A stretch of DNA of 15,415 nucleotides from SLJK01 sp964567295 (lineage in GTDB: Bacteria; Bacillota; Dethiobacteria; DTU022; UBA8154), in contig CAZMLU010000041.1 in NCBI GenBank assembly GCA_964567295.1, positions 1 through 15,415 on the forward strand, given 5' to 3'. The notes beneath the pieces are model-generated. The model saw only the letters and a program-made list of their open reading frames with translations, was not told the DNA's origin and did no database searches. Position 1 is the stretch's first letter; every line of letters begins with the position of its first letter. Positions 6,903 through 13,878 of this stretch are shown piece by piece. The position numbers and the translations under genes are program-made.

Positions 6903-8306
6903 TTGCTACATAACTTTAAAAAGATTCATTTTATAGGCATTGGTGGTTACGGAATGAGTGCTCTGGCTTTTGTTTTGTTCCAATCCGGCCATGCAGTGCA
7001 AGGTTCTGATATTAAAAGTTCTTCCTTAGCAGAATCTCTTGAAAAGTCTGGGGTGAAAGTTTTTAAGGGGCACGACCCCTCTTACATCGATGATGCGGAT
7101 TTGGTAGTTTACTCCTCTGCGATTCCTCAAGACAATTCAGAGTTAACGGCTGCCCGAAAAAAAGGCCTTACCGTATGGCATCGCTCCGAACTATTGGCTG
7201 TTCTTTTAAATAAGGGTTGTGGGATAGCCGTTGCTGGTGCCCATGGAAAAACTACAACCTCTGCAATGCTTTCTTTGATTTTAGAAAAAGGTGGATTTGA
7301 TCCTACTGCCCTCGTTGGAGGAGAGGTGCCCTCTTTTCATGGTAATGCACGGATAGGGATGAGCAACATTATAGTGGCAGAAGCATGTGAAAGTGATAGT
7401 TCCTTTTTACGATATAAACCGTATCTGGCCTTGCTAACCAATATTGAAGCTGATCACCTGGAACACTATAACGGGGATTTCCAATGTCTGCTAGAAGGAT
7501 ACCGGCAATTTGTTGGAAATGTTAAAAGAGAAGGGACATTGGTATATTGTGGAGATGATCCCTTTTTATTTGAGATGCAGAGCACCTTTCCTTCAAATTC
7601 CATATCTTATGGTTTATCCCGTGATGTTGATTGTAAAGGGGAAATATTGGAGTTGGGAGGGATGGGCTCACGGTTTACTGTTTTTTTCAGGGGTGAACAA
7701 CTGGGGCATCTGGTGTTGAATACACCAGGGGTTCACAATATTCTTAATGCTCTTGGTGCAGCAGCAGCAGCTTATGTTCTTAAAGTGGACTTTAAAGCTG
7801 TGCAGGATGCACTTTTTTCTTTTATTGGAGCTCGTCGCAGGTTTGAGAAAATTGGGGAAGAAAACGGAGTCCTGGTAATTGACGATTATGCCCATCACCC
7901 AACAGAAGTTAGGGTTACCTTGGAGGCCGCCCGGCGTAGTGGCAGGAGGGTCATCTGTGTTTTCCAGCCTCATCGTTTTACTCGTACTAGCTTTCTTTGG
8001 GAAGAATTTGTGGAAGCGTTTGACTATGCTGATGTTCTTTTGCTGGCAGAAGTATACAGCGCGGGTGAAGAGCCTTTGGAGGGTATTGATTCAAGCAGTC
8101 TTGGCGTGCAGATTAAGGAAAGAATTCAAAAACCCGTTTATGTGGCTAATAGAAAAGATGAACTATCGCACATCCTGAAGGGGATTGCCGTAAAGGGAGA
8201 TATGGTCATTACAATGGGTGCTGGGGACATTTGGCAGGTAGGCAGGAATTTTATGCAGTATTTAAAAGGGAAGAGAAGCTTGTCTACCTTGCGTGACTTA
8301 GTTTGA
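6903..8306 (+). CDS. murC: UDP-N-acetylmuramate--L-alanine ligase
   Basis: MurC adds L-alanine to UDP-N-acetylmuramic acid, the first step of the peptidoglycan stem peptide, in the cytoplasm. The 467-residue product has the N-terminal Rossmann loop FIGIGGYGMSALA (10-22), the ATP P-loop GAHGKTTT (112-119), EACESDSSF (160-168), TNIEADHLEHY (179-189), PGVHNILNALGA (275-286) and DDYAHHPTE (327-335), covering all three Mur ligase domains. The start is TTG 6903, 7 bases after GGAGG (6891-6895). It is not within a dcw cluster here; none of murD, murF, murG or ftsZ is adjacent. It has its own promoter and is followed after 51 bases by the exonuclease gene, probably in one transcript. Confidence 0.96.
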   Translation: MLHNFKKIHFIGIGGYGMSALAFVLFQSGHAVQGSDIKSSSLAESLEKSGVKVFKGHDPSYIDDADLVVYSSAIPQDNSELTAARKKGLTVWHRSELLAVLLNKGCGIAVAGAHGKTTTSAMLSLILEKGGFDPTALVGGEVPSFHGNARIGMSNIIVAEACESDSSFLRYKPYLALLTNIEADHLEHYNGDFQCLLEGYRQFVGNVKREGTLVYCGDDPFLFEMQSTFPSNSISYGLSRDVDCKGEILELGGMGSRFTVFFRGEQLGHLVLNTPGVHNILNALGAAAAAYVLKVDFKAVQDALFSFIGARRRFEKIGEENGVLVIDDYAHHPTEVRVTLEAARRSGRRVICVFQPHRFTRTSFLWEEFVEAFDYADVLLLAEVYSAGEEPLEGIDSSSLGVQIKERIQKPVYVANRKDELSHILKGIAVKGDMVITMGAGDIWQVGRNFMQYLKGKRSLSTLRDLV

Positions 8307-8357
8307 TAAAGTTGAAGCGAGAAGACCGGATGTATAAGAGTTCGTGGAAGGGGTCCA

Positions 8358-9212
8358 GTGAGGATGTTGACTAACACTTTTTTGCATTTTAGCGGAATAG
8401 GGACAAAAACAGAAGCAGGTCTTTGGGAGAGAGGCATTAGTGATTGGGAAAGACTGGAAGATGCTCTTAGAAGTAACAAGTGGAAAAACCGAGATTCCCC
8501 CAGGCTGGTAGAGGAGATAAATAAGTCCTGGAAAAGTCTCGAGAGAGGAGAGCCTAATTATTTTGCCCAAAAAACCCCTAGCAGGGAGCACTGGCGATTG
8601 TTTGGTGAGTTTCGTGACCAGGCAGCTTTTTTAGATATTGAAACGACGGGGCTGGGTTTTCCCCATGATCATATTACTACTATCTCTTTGTATGATGGCC
8701 GAAACATTCGCTATTATGTTTGGGGTGAAAATCTACAGAAGTTCAAGGAAGATATTAAAAAATACAGTTTACTAGTGACTTATAACGGAAAATTGTTCGA
8801 TTGTCCTTTCATCGAAAAGTACTTTAATATTAGCCTTGAGCTTGCTCATATCGACCTGCGTTATGTGCTCCATGCATTGGGATATAGAGGAGGCCTTAAA
8901 GGCTGTGAAAGACAGATGGGTATCGGGCGAGGGGATTTGGACGGGGTGAATGGTTATATGGCTGTGCTGCTTTGGCGGGAGTACCGTAACAGGGGAGATA
9001 TTCGCGCTCTGGAAACTTTACTTTCCTATAACATAGAAGACACGGTTAATCTAGAGAAACTGGCGTGTTTAGCATACAATATGCTGGTTTCTTCAACCCC
9101 TTTTAAAGAGAATACGCTAAACCATCCTGAGCAAAGCACCATTCCTTTTAGCCCCTCACGTGAGATAATTAACAGGCTTTCTCAGAAACTAAATGGTGGC
9201 TATACAAGATAA
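8358..9212 (+). CDS. YprB-type RNase H-fold (DEDD) exonuclease-like protein
   Basis: The 284-residue product has a DEDD-superfamily nuclease core: DIETTG (93-98, D93 and E95), YNGKLFD (142-148, D148) and YNIEDTVNL (224-232, with the Y-xxx-D arrangement, D228). HIDLRYVLHALGYRGGLKGCE lies between the last two, as in B. subtilis YprB. The N-terminal FSGIGTKTEAGLWERGI (11-27) resembles a helix-hairpin-helix nucleic-acid-binding segment found in the same family. The substrate is unknown. YprB relatives often carry a C-terminal TPR part, which this shorter protein lacks. The start may be GTG 8358 or ATG 8364: the GGAAGGGG site (8346-8353) is slightly too close to the first and too far from the second. 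It lies downstream of murC in the same direction. Confidence 0.82.
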   Translation: MRMLTNTFLHFSGIGTKTEAGLWERGISDWERLEDALRSNKWKNRDSPRLVEEINKSWKSLERGEPNYFAQKTPSREHWRLFGEFRDQAAFLDIETTGLGFPHDHITTISLYDGRNIRYYVWGENLQKFKEDIKKYSLLVTYNGKLFDCPFIEKYFNISLELAHIDLRYVLHALGYRGGLKGCERQMGIGRGDLDGVNGYMAVLLWREYRNRGDIRALETLLSYNIEDTVNLEKLACLAYNMLVSSTPFKENTLNHPEQSTIPFSPSREIINRLSQKLNGGYTR

Positions 9213-9230
9213 TTATGGATGCATAATTAT
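9209..9230. terminator. AT-only dyad between convergent genes
   Basis: ATAATTAT occurs at 9209-9216 and again at 9223-9230, separated by GGATGC. Because the 8-mer is itself palindromic, the pair can form a hairpin. It overlaps the stop codon of the exonuclease gene and lies before the convergent amidohydrolase stop. It has no GC pairs, so it would be a weak bidirectional terminator at best. Confidence 0.25.
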
Positions 9231-9262
9231 TTATTGTTAGTGTGAAAATAGGTGTAAATGAT

Positions 9263-10504
9263 TCAACTGGTTTTAAAAATTGCTGTCGGCCCTTTGTACG
9301 CTTGCGGGGAAGAGAAAAAGTATTTATGTAAGCATATTAATCGCGGTTTTTTTCCCCTGGAGATAGTTCCAATTTCCTTATTCATTTCCAGTATGTTGGT
9401 GCCATTACTTATAGCTGCATGCAATACTTCTTGGGGGGAAAGTTCTGCTTGAAAAAAATAAAGCACTTCCTGGCGGTAACCGTCTTCCCACGTTACGCCT
9501 GGGGCTCCCGTGTCTGTTCCTATTCCGATAGAGACACCTAATTGGCTGGCTTTTTTTATATTAGAGAGATGTTCTTCTATGATTTCTTGCAGCAGTTCTT
9601 TTTCTGGCGATTTTTGCTGTTCCTTAAACATTAGTTGGGCTGCCCCTACCGGTGTGACGGTGGGAATCCAAGACACTCCTTTGGCAGCCATTAATTCAAG
9701 GGTTTTTTCTTTCAAGAAAAAGCCGTGTTCTATAGAGTGTGCTCCTGCTTCTACCGCCAGACGAACGGCACTGTCAGAGCTGGCATGGACCATGACAGGC
9801 AGCCCCTTTTTTTCTGCTTTTTGCACGATAGAACGCATTTCTCTTGCGGAAAACTGTACTTTTCCTACTTCACCTTTTTTTTGGAAGCTAACCAGCCCCG
9901 TCAGTACTACTTTTAGTTGTGAAGCCCCCTCATCTCTAAGGCGGTTAATAATTTCTTCAGCATCGTTTAGTCCCGTGATTCCTTCATTTCCCAGGCTTTT
10001 TCCGTAACAACCACGGCGATAAAGGGCTTTGCCGCAGGAAATCAACCGGGGCGAGCTTACATCTGCTTGAGTTCCTTCCCTGGCAAGGGTATCTGCAATT
10101 TTGAAGAGTGAGGTTCCCAAAGAATCACCCCCGTCTCGCAGTGCTACTAAGCCATTCCCTGCCGCAAGTTGAAGACGTTTGATCAGCACTTCTTTAGGGA
10201 CAGGTGCCCTAAGCCCTCTGAACCCTTTTATTCCGTCCAGGGCCAAGTGGACGTGGCAGTCCACAAAGCCTGGTATTAAAACCCATTCGGAGGGTATTCT
10301 TATCACTTGACAGCCTTTGGGAGGGATGAAAGGTTCATTTCTTTTCAAGGGGGCAATCTGTTGTATTTTATCTTTATAAATGTATATTGCTGCCCGAACT
10401 CCTTTTTCCTTGGCAAAGAAGTGGAGTTCTTCTTCCAAAAATTGAAACAGCACTTCGGCTTCAATAATTAGCTTTTCTTTCCTGGGTAAAATGTATTGTT
10501 CCAT
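9263..10504 (-). CDS. Amidohydrolase-superfamily metal-dependent hydrolase
   Basis: The 413-residue product has the metal-dependent TIM-barrel set in order: DCHVHL (82-87, H84 and H86), an LKVV lysine candidate (K198), MVHAS (H240), SIEHG (H260) and GTDTGAPG (329-336, D331). The closest general type is the imidazolonepropionase/prolidase-like group; the substrate cannot be read from sequence. The C-terminal GTISRGKKPRLICLH replaces the usual GxADL or GxPDL (Asp to Arg), and the tail after it is not recognisable. The start ATG is preceded on the minus strand by CGGAGG at 7 bases. It lies 71 bases after the anti-sigma-like gene with no terminator between them, so it is probably the third gene of that operon. 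No signal peptide is visible, so it should act in the cytoplasm. Confidence 0.88.
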   Translation of the reverse strand: MEQYILPRKEKLIIEAEVLFQFLEEELHFFAKEKGVRAAIYIYKDKIQQIAPLKRNEPFIPPKGCQVIRIPSEWVLIPGFVDCHVHLALDGIKGFRGLRAPVPKEVLIKRLQLAAGNGLVALRDGGDSLGTSLFKIADTLAREGTQADVSSPRLISCGKALYRRGCYGKSLGNEGITGLNDAEEIINRLRDEGASQLKVVLTGLVSFQKKGEVGKVQFSAREMRSIVQKAEKKGLPVMVHASSDSAVRLAVEAGAHSIEHGFFLKEKTLELMAAKGVSWIPTVTPVGAAQLMFKEQQKSPEKELLQEIIEEHLSNIKKASQLGVSIGIGTDTGAPGVTWEDGYRQEVLYFFQAELSPQEVLHAAISNGTNILEMNKEIGTISRGKKPRLICLHKYFFSSPQAYKGPTAIFKTS

Positions 10505-10575
10505 CTTCTGCCTCCGGGGTGCTGTAGTTAACTATAAATAATCCGGCGAATTTTGGTAATACTAGTCCCCTTTTT

Positions 10576-12264
10576 TCACTGAAGAGGTTTGGAAATAGAT
10601 ATATGTCCGCCAAGGGAATCCACAATCTCGCCTTCTACCAGTATCTGAACAGTGTCCACCTCTTCCAATTGTGTCAAAGTCTGCACCAGAGAATTTACCA
10701 GCACTGCCTCTACCTCGCTACCGTAGCTAACTTCAGCAATCTCTGCAGAAAAGTCCACATAGGCCTGACCGTTTTCCATTTTTACTTCTAACAGTTCTGT
10801 CTCCTCTGGGATGACCCTGTCAAGCATGTCATCTTCTGGGCCCTGAAGAAGTGCATCTATGAGTTCACGCGGATTTGGCGTAGATTCAAATTTTCTTTTT
10901 TCCTCCCCTAACTGGAAGCTAGTAGCAGTTACCTCCATATAGTAGAGGATGTATTCTTCCTCCTCAATTTCCTCAATTTCTTCAGCTTTTTCTGGAGCCA
11001 TATCCCAATCAATTTTGCTGCCGGCAACTTCTTCTAACGTGTTCTCCAGTTGAAAAGCTGCCCTGGTGCTAACGATAAAGATTTCAGCATCATTTCTTAT
11101 CCACCTGGCGATATTACTTTCCCCTGTATATAGTTCAAAAACATTTTGGACCCCTTCGTCCAGTTCCACCCTATCATTTTCCAAAGTTCCCTCTTCGCCG
11201 CCGGCCGTAAAATCAAGTTTATTTGGAGTAGTTGTGTAGTAAATATCCATAAAGTCTTTTCTCCGTTCTCCACGAAAGCGGAGCACATACTCAAAAAAGT
11301 TGTCCTCTAAAAGGCCCACTTGCATCAGTTCCATATCCGCGGGGACGGCTTCAAGTGCTTCCTCTGCTTCAGGCCAACTCTCTTCAACTTCTTCCAAAGT
11401 AATGGCTTGGTTTAACTCTTCAATCTCTCTTCCGGGGGGAAGTTCCCAGGAAAAACTATCTTCGCTCAGGGGAGGATTGATCTCCAGTTCCATGAACTCA
11501 ACAACTAGCCTGGATCCTTCAGGATGATTCAGAACTTTACGTAATGGCAGGTTGATGGACTTGTCTATCCACATCTGATGAAATTCTTCATCTCCGTGGA
11601 AACGGTATTCTATGACTGTTGTCTCACGCCCAAACAGGTTTTCTCTTCCTATTACATTCACCTCTGCAGCCTCCTCTAGCTCCCAGATGGCAGTGCCAAT
11701 ATGATAGCGCCACAGTTCTCTTTCCGGGAAAAGGTTGTCGACTGTAATTCTTGTAGGTTCAATAACTGCCAGTCTTTCACCGTCGCAAAGGTAATGCTTC
11801 TCTGAATCGTTCCAGCTATGAAAGGCAGAGTATTGCATGGGTTTTTGATATTTAATTTCTATCGTCTCTAAATAATCGATTTCTCCTTCTCTTTCCGATC
11901 TGATTTCCACCGTGCCTTTGTAGCTATGCAATTCCTCATAAGCCTGAACGACAGCATGTACGATGTTAATATCGTTTGTTCCAGTTAAGTTAAAAAGACT
12001 TAAGCCCCATACCAGAAAGATAGCTGCCGCTGCGGCTACCGCCCCTTTGAAAGAACGTGACCGAAACAATCTACCTGTACGGCCCTTCTTTTGTCCCTGA
12101 GTTGCCCTTTTCACAGCTCTTACAGTTTCAAACATTTGCTCCAGTTCCTCATCTGTTTCTATCTCTTCACCTTTATCTTGGCGGCGGTAAAACCCAGGCT
12201 TTTGTTCGTTTCGCAGATCATCTATAAATTCATCAACTTGCTCTTCATAGCTTCTATAACTCAT
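10576..12264 (-). CDS. Membrane anti-sigma-like protein with LolA/RseB-like and GerMN domains
   Basis: The 562-residue product has a charged cytoplasmic N-terminus (1-73) without any Cys or His, so it is not a zinc anti-sigma domain. One membrane helix follows (about 74-93, GAVAAAAAIFLVWGLSLFNL). Residues about 100-283 look LolA/RseB/LppX-like: AYEELHSYKGTVEIRS, KPMQYSAF, a YLCDGERLAVIEP segment, VIGRENLFGRETTVIEY, MWIDKSINLPLRKVL and EINPPLSEDSFSWELPPG. Residues 285-415 form a middle region perhaps like DUF4367. An acidic linker (424-438) leads to a GerMN domain (about 462-556: PRELIDALLQGP, VIPEETELLEV, AYVDFS, SLVQTLTQL, VQILVEGE). Its start overlaps the sigma gene by 11 bases, with AAGGGGG 8 bases upstream. 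Position and topology argue for a sensor that holds the ECF sigma factor; the anti-sigma activity itself is inferred. Confidence 0.85.
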   Translation of the reverse strand: MSYRSYEEQVDEFIDDLRNEQKPGFYRRQDKGEEIETDEELEQMFETVRAVKRATQGQKKGRTGRLFRSRSFKGAVAAAAAIFLVWGLSLFNLTGTNDINIVHAVVQAYEELHSYKGTVEIRSEREGEIDYLETIEIKYQKPMQYSAFHSWNDSEKHYLCDGERLAVIEPTRITVDNLFPERELWRYHIGTAIWELEEAAEVNVIGRENLFGRETTVIEYRFHGDEEFHQMWIDKSINLPLRKVLNHPEGSRLVVEFMELEINPPLSEDSFSWELPPGREIEELNQAITLEEVEESWPEAEEALEAVPADMELMQVGLLEDNFFEYVLRFRGERRKDFMDIYYTTTPNKLDFTAGGEEGTLENDRVELDEGVQNVFELYTGESNIARWIRNDAEIFIVSTRAAFQLENTLEEVAGSKIDWDMAPEKAEEIEEIEEEEYILYYMEVTATSFQLGEEKRKFESTPNPRELIDALLQGPEDDMLDRVIPEETELLEVKMENGQAYVDFSAEIAEVSYGSEVEAVLVNSLVQTLTQLEEVDTVQILVEGEIVDSLGGHISISKPLQ

Positions 12265-12784
12265 TGAAGTAACCCCCTTCTTGCAGTTTGTTTTTCAAGG
12301 CCTGGACTGCCCTGAATTGCAGGCTTCTTACGGCTCCAGGTTTGCGCTTCATTTTTTGTGCCACTTCTTGAACTGACCAACCCTCTATGATTCGATAGGT
12401 TAAAATCATTTTGTAGTCATGGCTAAGTTCCTGCAAAGCTTCTTGAACCATCAGTTTTTCCTCCATTTCCTGGCGTGGCTGAGGAATATCCCAACCTTTT
12501 TCCTGGAGTTCTTCCATAGAAAGAAATCCAGGCCTTCTACCCCTTTTCCTCCAGAGGTCCGTTAGAAGGTTTCGAGCTGAAGTGAAGAGATATGCTTCTA
12601 TTTTTTCATGATCTATTCTAGCTGTGCCTGCCTGGTGAAATACTTTTTGAAACGTTTCTTGTGTCAGCTCTTCGGCTTCCTCTTTGTTTTGAACTTTATA
12701 ATAAAAAAATCGATACAAGCGTGGCCAGAACTCATTAGCTCTCGAACTTAATTCTTCCTGAAAACTTGCTGCAGCTTGCTTCAT
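12254..12784 (-). CDS. ECF-subfamily RNA polymerase sigma factor
   Basis: The 176-residue product has the two-domain layout of ECF sigma factors. Region sigma2 covers about residues 15-82, with LYRFFYYKVQNKEEAEELTQ as the core-binding part and the YLFTSARNLLTDLWRK helix. Region sigma4 covers about 112-168 (ALQELSHDYKMILTYRIIEGWSVQEVAQKM), with the helix-turn-helix at about 137-158. An ATG at 12790 lies only one base after the GAGGTGA ribosome site. The in-frame ATG at 12784 is 7 bases from it and is the better start. Its 3' end overlaps the anti-sigma-like gene by 11 bases. An ECF-type promoter just upstream suggests that it activates its own operon. The regulon beyond that is unknown. Confidence 0.92.
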   Translation of the reverse strand: MKQAAASFQEELSSRANEFWPRLYRFFYYKVQNKEEAEELTQETFQKVFHQAGTARIDHEKIEAYLFTSARNLLTDLWRKRGRRPGFLSMEELQEKGWDIPQPRQEMEEKLMVQEALQELSHDYKMILTYRIIEGWSVQEVAQKMKRKPGAVRSLQFRAVQALKNKLQEGGYFNEL

Positions 12785-12797
12785 AGACATTTCACCT

Positions 12798-12815
12798 CGA
12801 TACCGCGCGATATCG
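12798..12815 (-). promoter_or_regulatory. Leader hairpin abutting the ribosome site of the sigma gene
   Basis: On the minus strand CGATATC-GCGC-GGTATCG can fold into a 7-bp hairpin (one G-U pair). Its last base is the first G of the GAGGTGA ribosome site (12798-12792). The structure could affect ribosome access; as DNA it also contains the palindrome CGATATCG. Confidence 0.4.
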
Positions 12816-12837
12816 TACTTAACTATCTAATATTTAT

Positions 12838-12862
12838 GACGTTTTATTTTTATTTTAGTTAC
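12838..12862 (-). promoter_or_regulatory. ECF-type promoter of the sigma/anti-sigma operon
   Basis: On the minus strand GTAAC (12862-12858) and CGTC (12841-12838) are separated by 16 bases consisting only of A and T. This agrees with the GAAC/GTAAC-N16/17-CGTC pattern known for Bacillus ECF sigma factors. A start near 12831 would give a leader of about 47 bases to the ATG at 12784. Confidence 0.6.
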
Positions 12863-12898
12863 GAAAACAAGATAAATATTATGAAAATGCTGCAGGTT

Positions 12899-12927
12899 TT
12901 GCTTGTATTATGAGGAAATATTATATA
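12899..12927 (+). promoter_or_regulatory. SigmaA-type promoter of the divergent protease gene
   Basis: TTGCTT (12899-12904) and TATATA (12922-12927) are spaced by 17 bases, with a start expected near 12935 and a leader of about 85 bases. Confidence 0.5.
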
Positions 12928-12947
12928 GATTGGGTTAAAAGAAACAA
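12920..12947 (-). promoter_or_regulatory. Possible housekeeping promoter for the sigma operon
   Basis: On the minus strand TATAAT lies at 12925-12920, with a weak TTGTTT 16 bases upstream (12947-12942). Its -10 overlaps the -10 of the protease promoter on the other strand. It could supply basal expression beside the ECF-type promoter. Confidence 0.4.
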
Positions 12948-13020
12948 AATACACTTCTATTTGCTTTTGCGGTTTGTATGGTTGTTTTTTAGGAAATGTC
13001 TAGAGGGGCTGAGTTAATAT

Positions 13021-13878
13021 ATGCCGAAAAAAAAGGATGATTTTTTAACAGAAAACGAACTTCCGAACGAGGAAACTTTACGGGAATTAAATGAAGCATA
13101 TTATGAGGGCAAGCTTCCAGAAGATGACTCAACTTACTACGGAAGAAGGTCTTTTATTATTAAGCTTGCTGCTGTGGTTATTGCTCTCGGAGTTATGGCT
13201 TTTTTCCTGGGGGGATTCTTAAGGGTTCTTCAGATGCCTTCCCTGGAATTTTTGGAGAGCTCCAGGAAGCTAAGTCAAGATCCGGTGATCAGTGAATGGC
13301 AGGAGGCCGTGGTGCAGGTGCGAACGGCAGCCGGAATCGAGATTGTTACTGCTGGACGAAGCGGGCGAAAAGGAAGTGGTTTTAATATCAGCGAAAGCGG
13401 CCACATTATAACCAACTGTCACCTGCTGGAAGGAGCTGATTCTGTCAGCGTCTTTTTCCCTGAGCAAGGAAGCCGCCGTGCTGTCAACTGGTTTTGTGCC
13501 GAAGATGATGATCTGGCAATAATCTCACTGGAGGGAGAGGGACTGCCTTATGTGGATCTAAGCCGGGGGCCACAACCGGAGATCGGTGACCGGCTGATCA
13601 TTATAGGGAACCCTTTGGGTTTTTCGGGAACGGTGATGCAGGGCGAGCTCTCCGGCTACGGCAGGTTTTCTGCTTCTGGAGAGGCAGTGTTAGAGATCAA
13701 AGCACCTATTCAGGCGGGTAGTAGTGGAAGCCCGGTTTTTGATGGGGAAGGAAAAGTTGCGGGAGTGATTTTCGCGTCCCTGGCAGGTAATGAAGAAGGC
13801 GACAGTAAGGGCCTGGCAGTGCCTGTTTCAAGAGTTCATTCCCTTTTGGAGGAGAACTATGAAAATGTTTTTAAATAA
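13021..13878 (+). CDS. Membrane-anchored trypsin-like serine protease (S1C, HtrA/DegS-like, no PDZ)
   Basis: The 285-residue product has a charged cytoplasmic start, one membrane helix (about 44-70, FIIKLAAVVIALGVMAFFLGG) and an outside chymotrypsin-fold domain. The triad is legible: TNCHLLEG (H134), EDDDLAII (D164) and QAGSSGSPVF (S235). The usual GNSGGP is GSSGSP here, with Ser in place of the second Gly. GNPLGFSGTVMQGELSG (196-212) and GLAVPVS (264-270) are typical S1C segments. The protein ends after the protease domain, so the C-terminal PDZ of DegS/HtrA is missing. It is divergent from the ECF sigma operon across 236 bases. By analogy with DegS and RseA it could cut the membrane anti-sigma-like protein; this is inference. 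AGAGGGG lies 12 bases before the ATG. Its last 22 bases overlap the convergent threonine aldolase gene. Confidence 0.9.
   Translation: MPKKKDDFLTENELPNEETLRELNEAYYEGKLPEDDSTYYGRRSFIIKLAAVVIALGVMAFFLGGFLRVLQMPSLEFLESSRKLSQDPVISEWQEAVVQVRTAAGIEIVTAGRSGRKGSGFNISESGHIITNCHLLEGADSVSVFFPEQGSRRAVNWFCAEDDDLAIISLEGEGLPYVDLSRGPQPEIGDRLIIIGNPLGFSGTVMQGELSGYGRFSASGEAVLEIKAPIQAGSSGSPVFDGEGKVAGVIFASLAGNEEGDSKGLAVPVSRVHSLLEENYENVFK

Noticed and set aside
9340..9365. Frameshift near the amidohydrolase C-terminus (GKKPRL after a run of A)
   Set aside because: Reading the other frames after the A-run gives early stops and does not restore the ADL motif, so a substitution is more likely than an indel.
9510..10007. 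Plus-strand ORF of 165 codons within the amidohydrolase gene
   Set aside because: Serine/phenylalanine-rich shadow of the opposite strand, with no ribosome site or domain; the minus-strand frame carries all metal-site motifs.
11565..11573. Isolated DnaA-like box CTATCCACA inside the anti-sigma-like gene (also TTATCCATC near 14849)
   Set aside because: Single near-matches, one in coding sequence and neither clustered; expected by chance.
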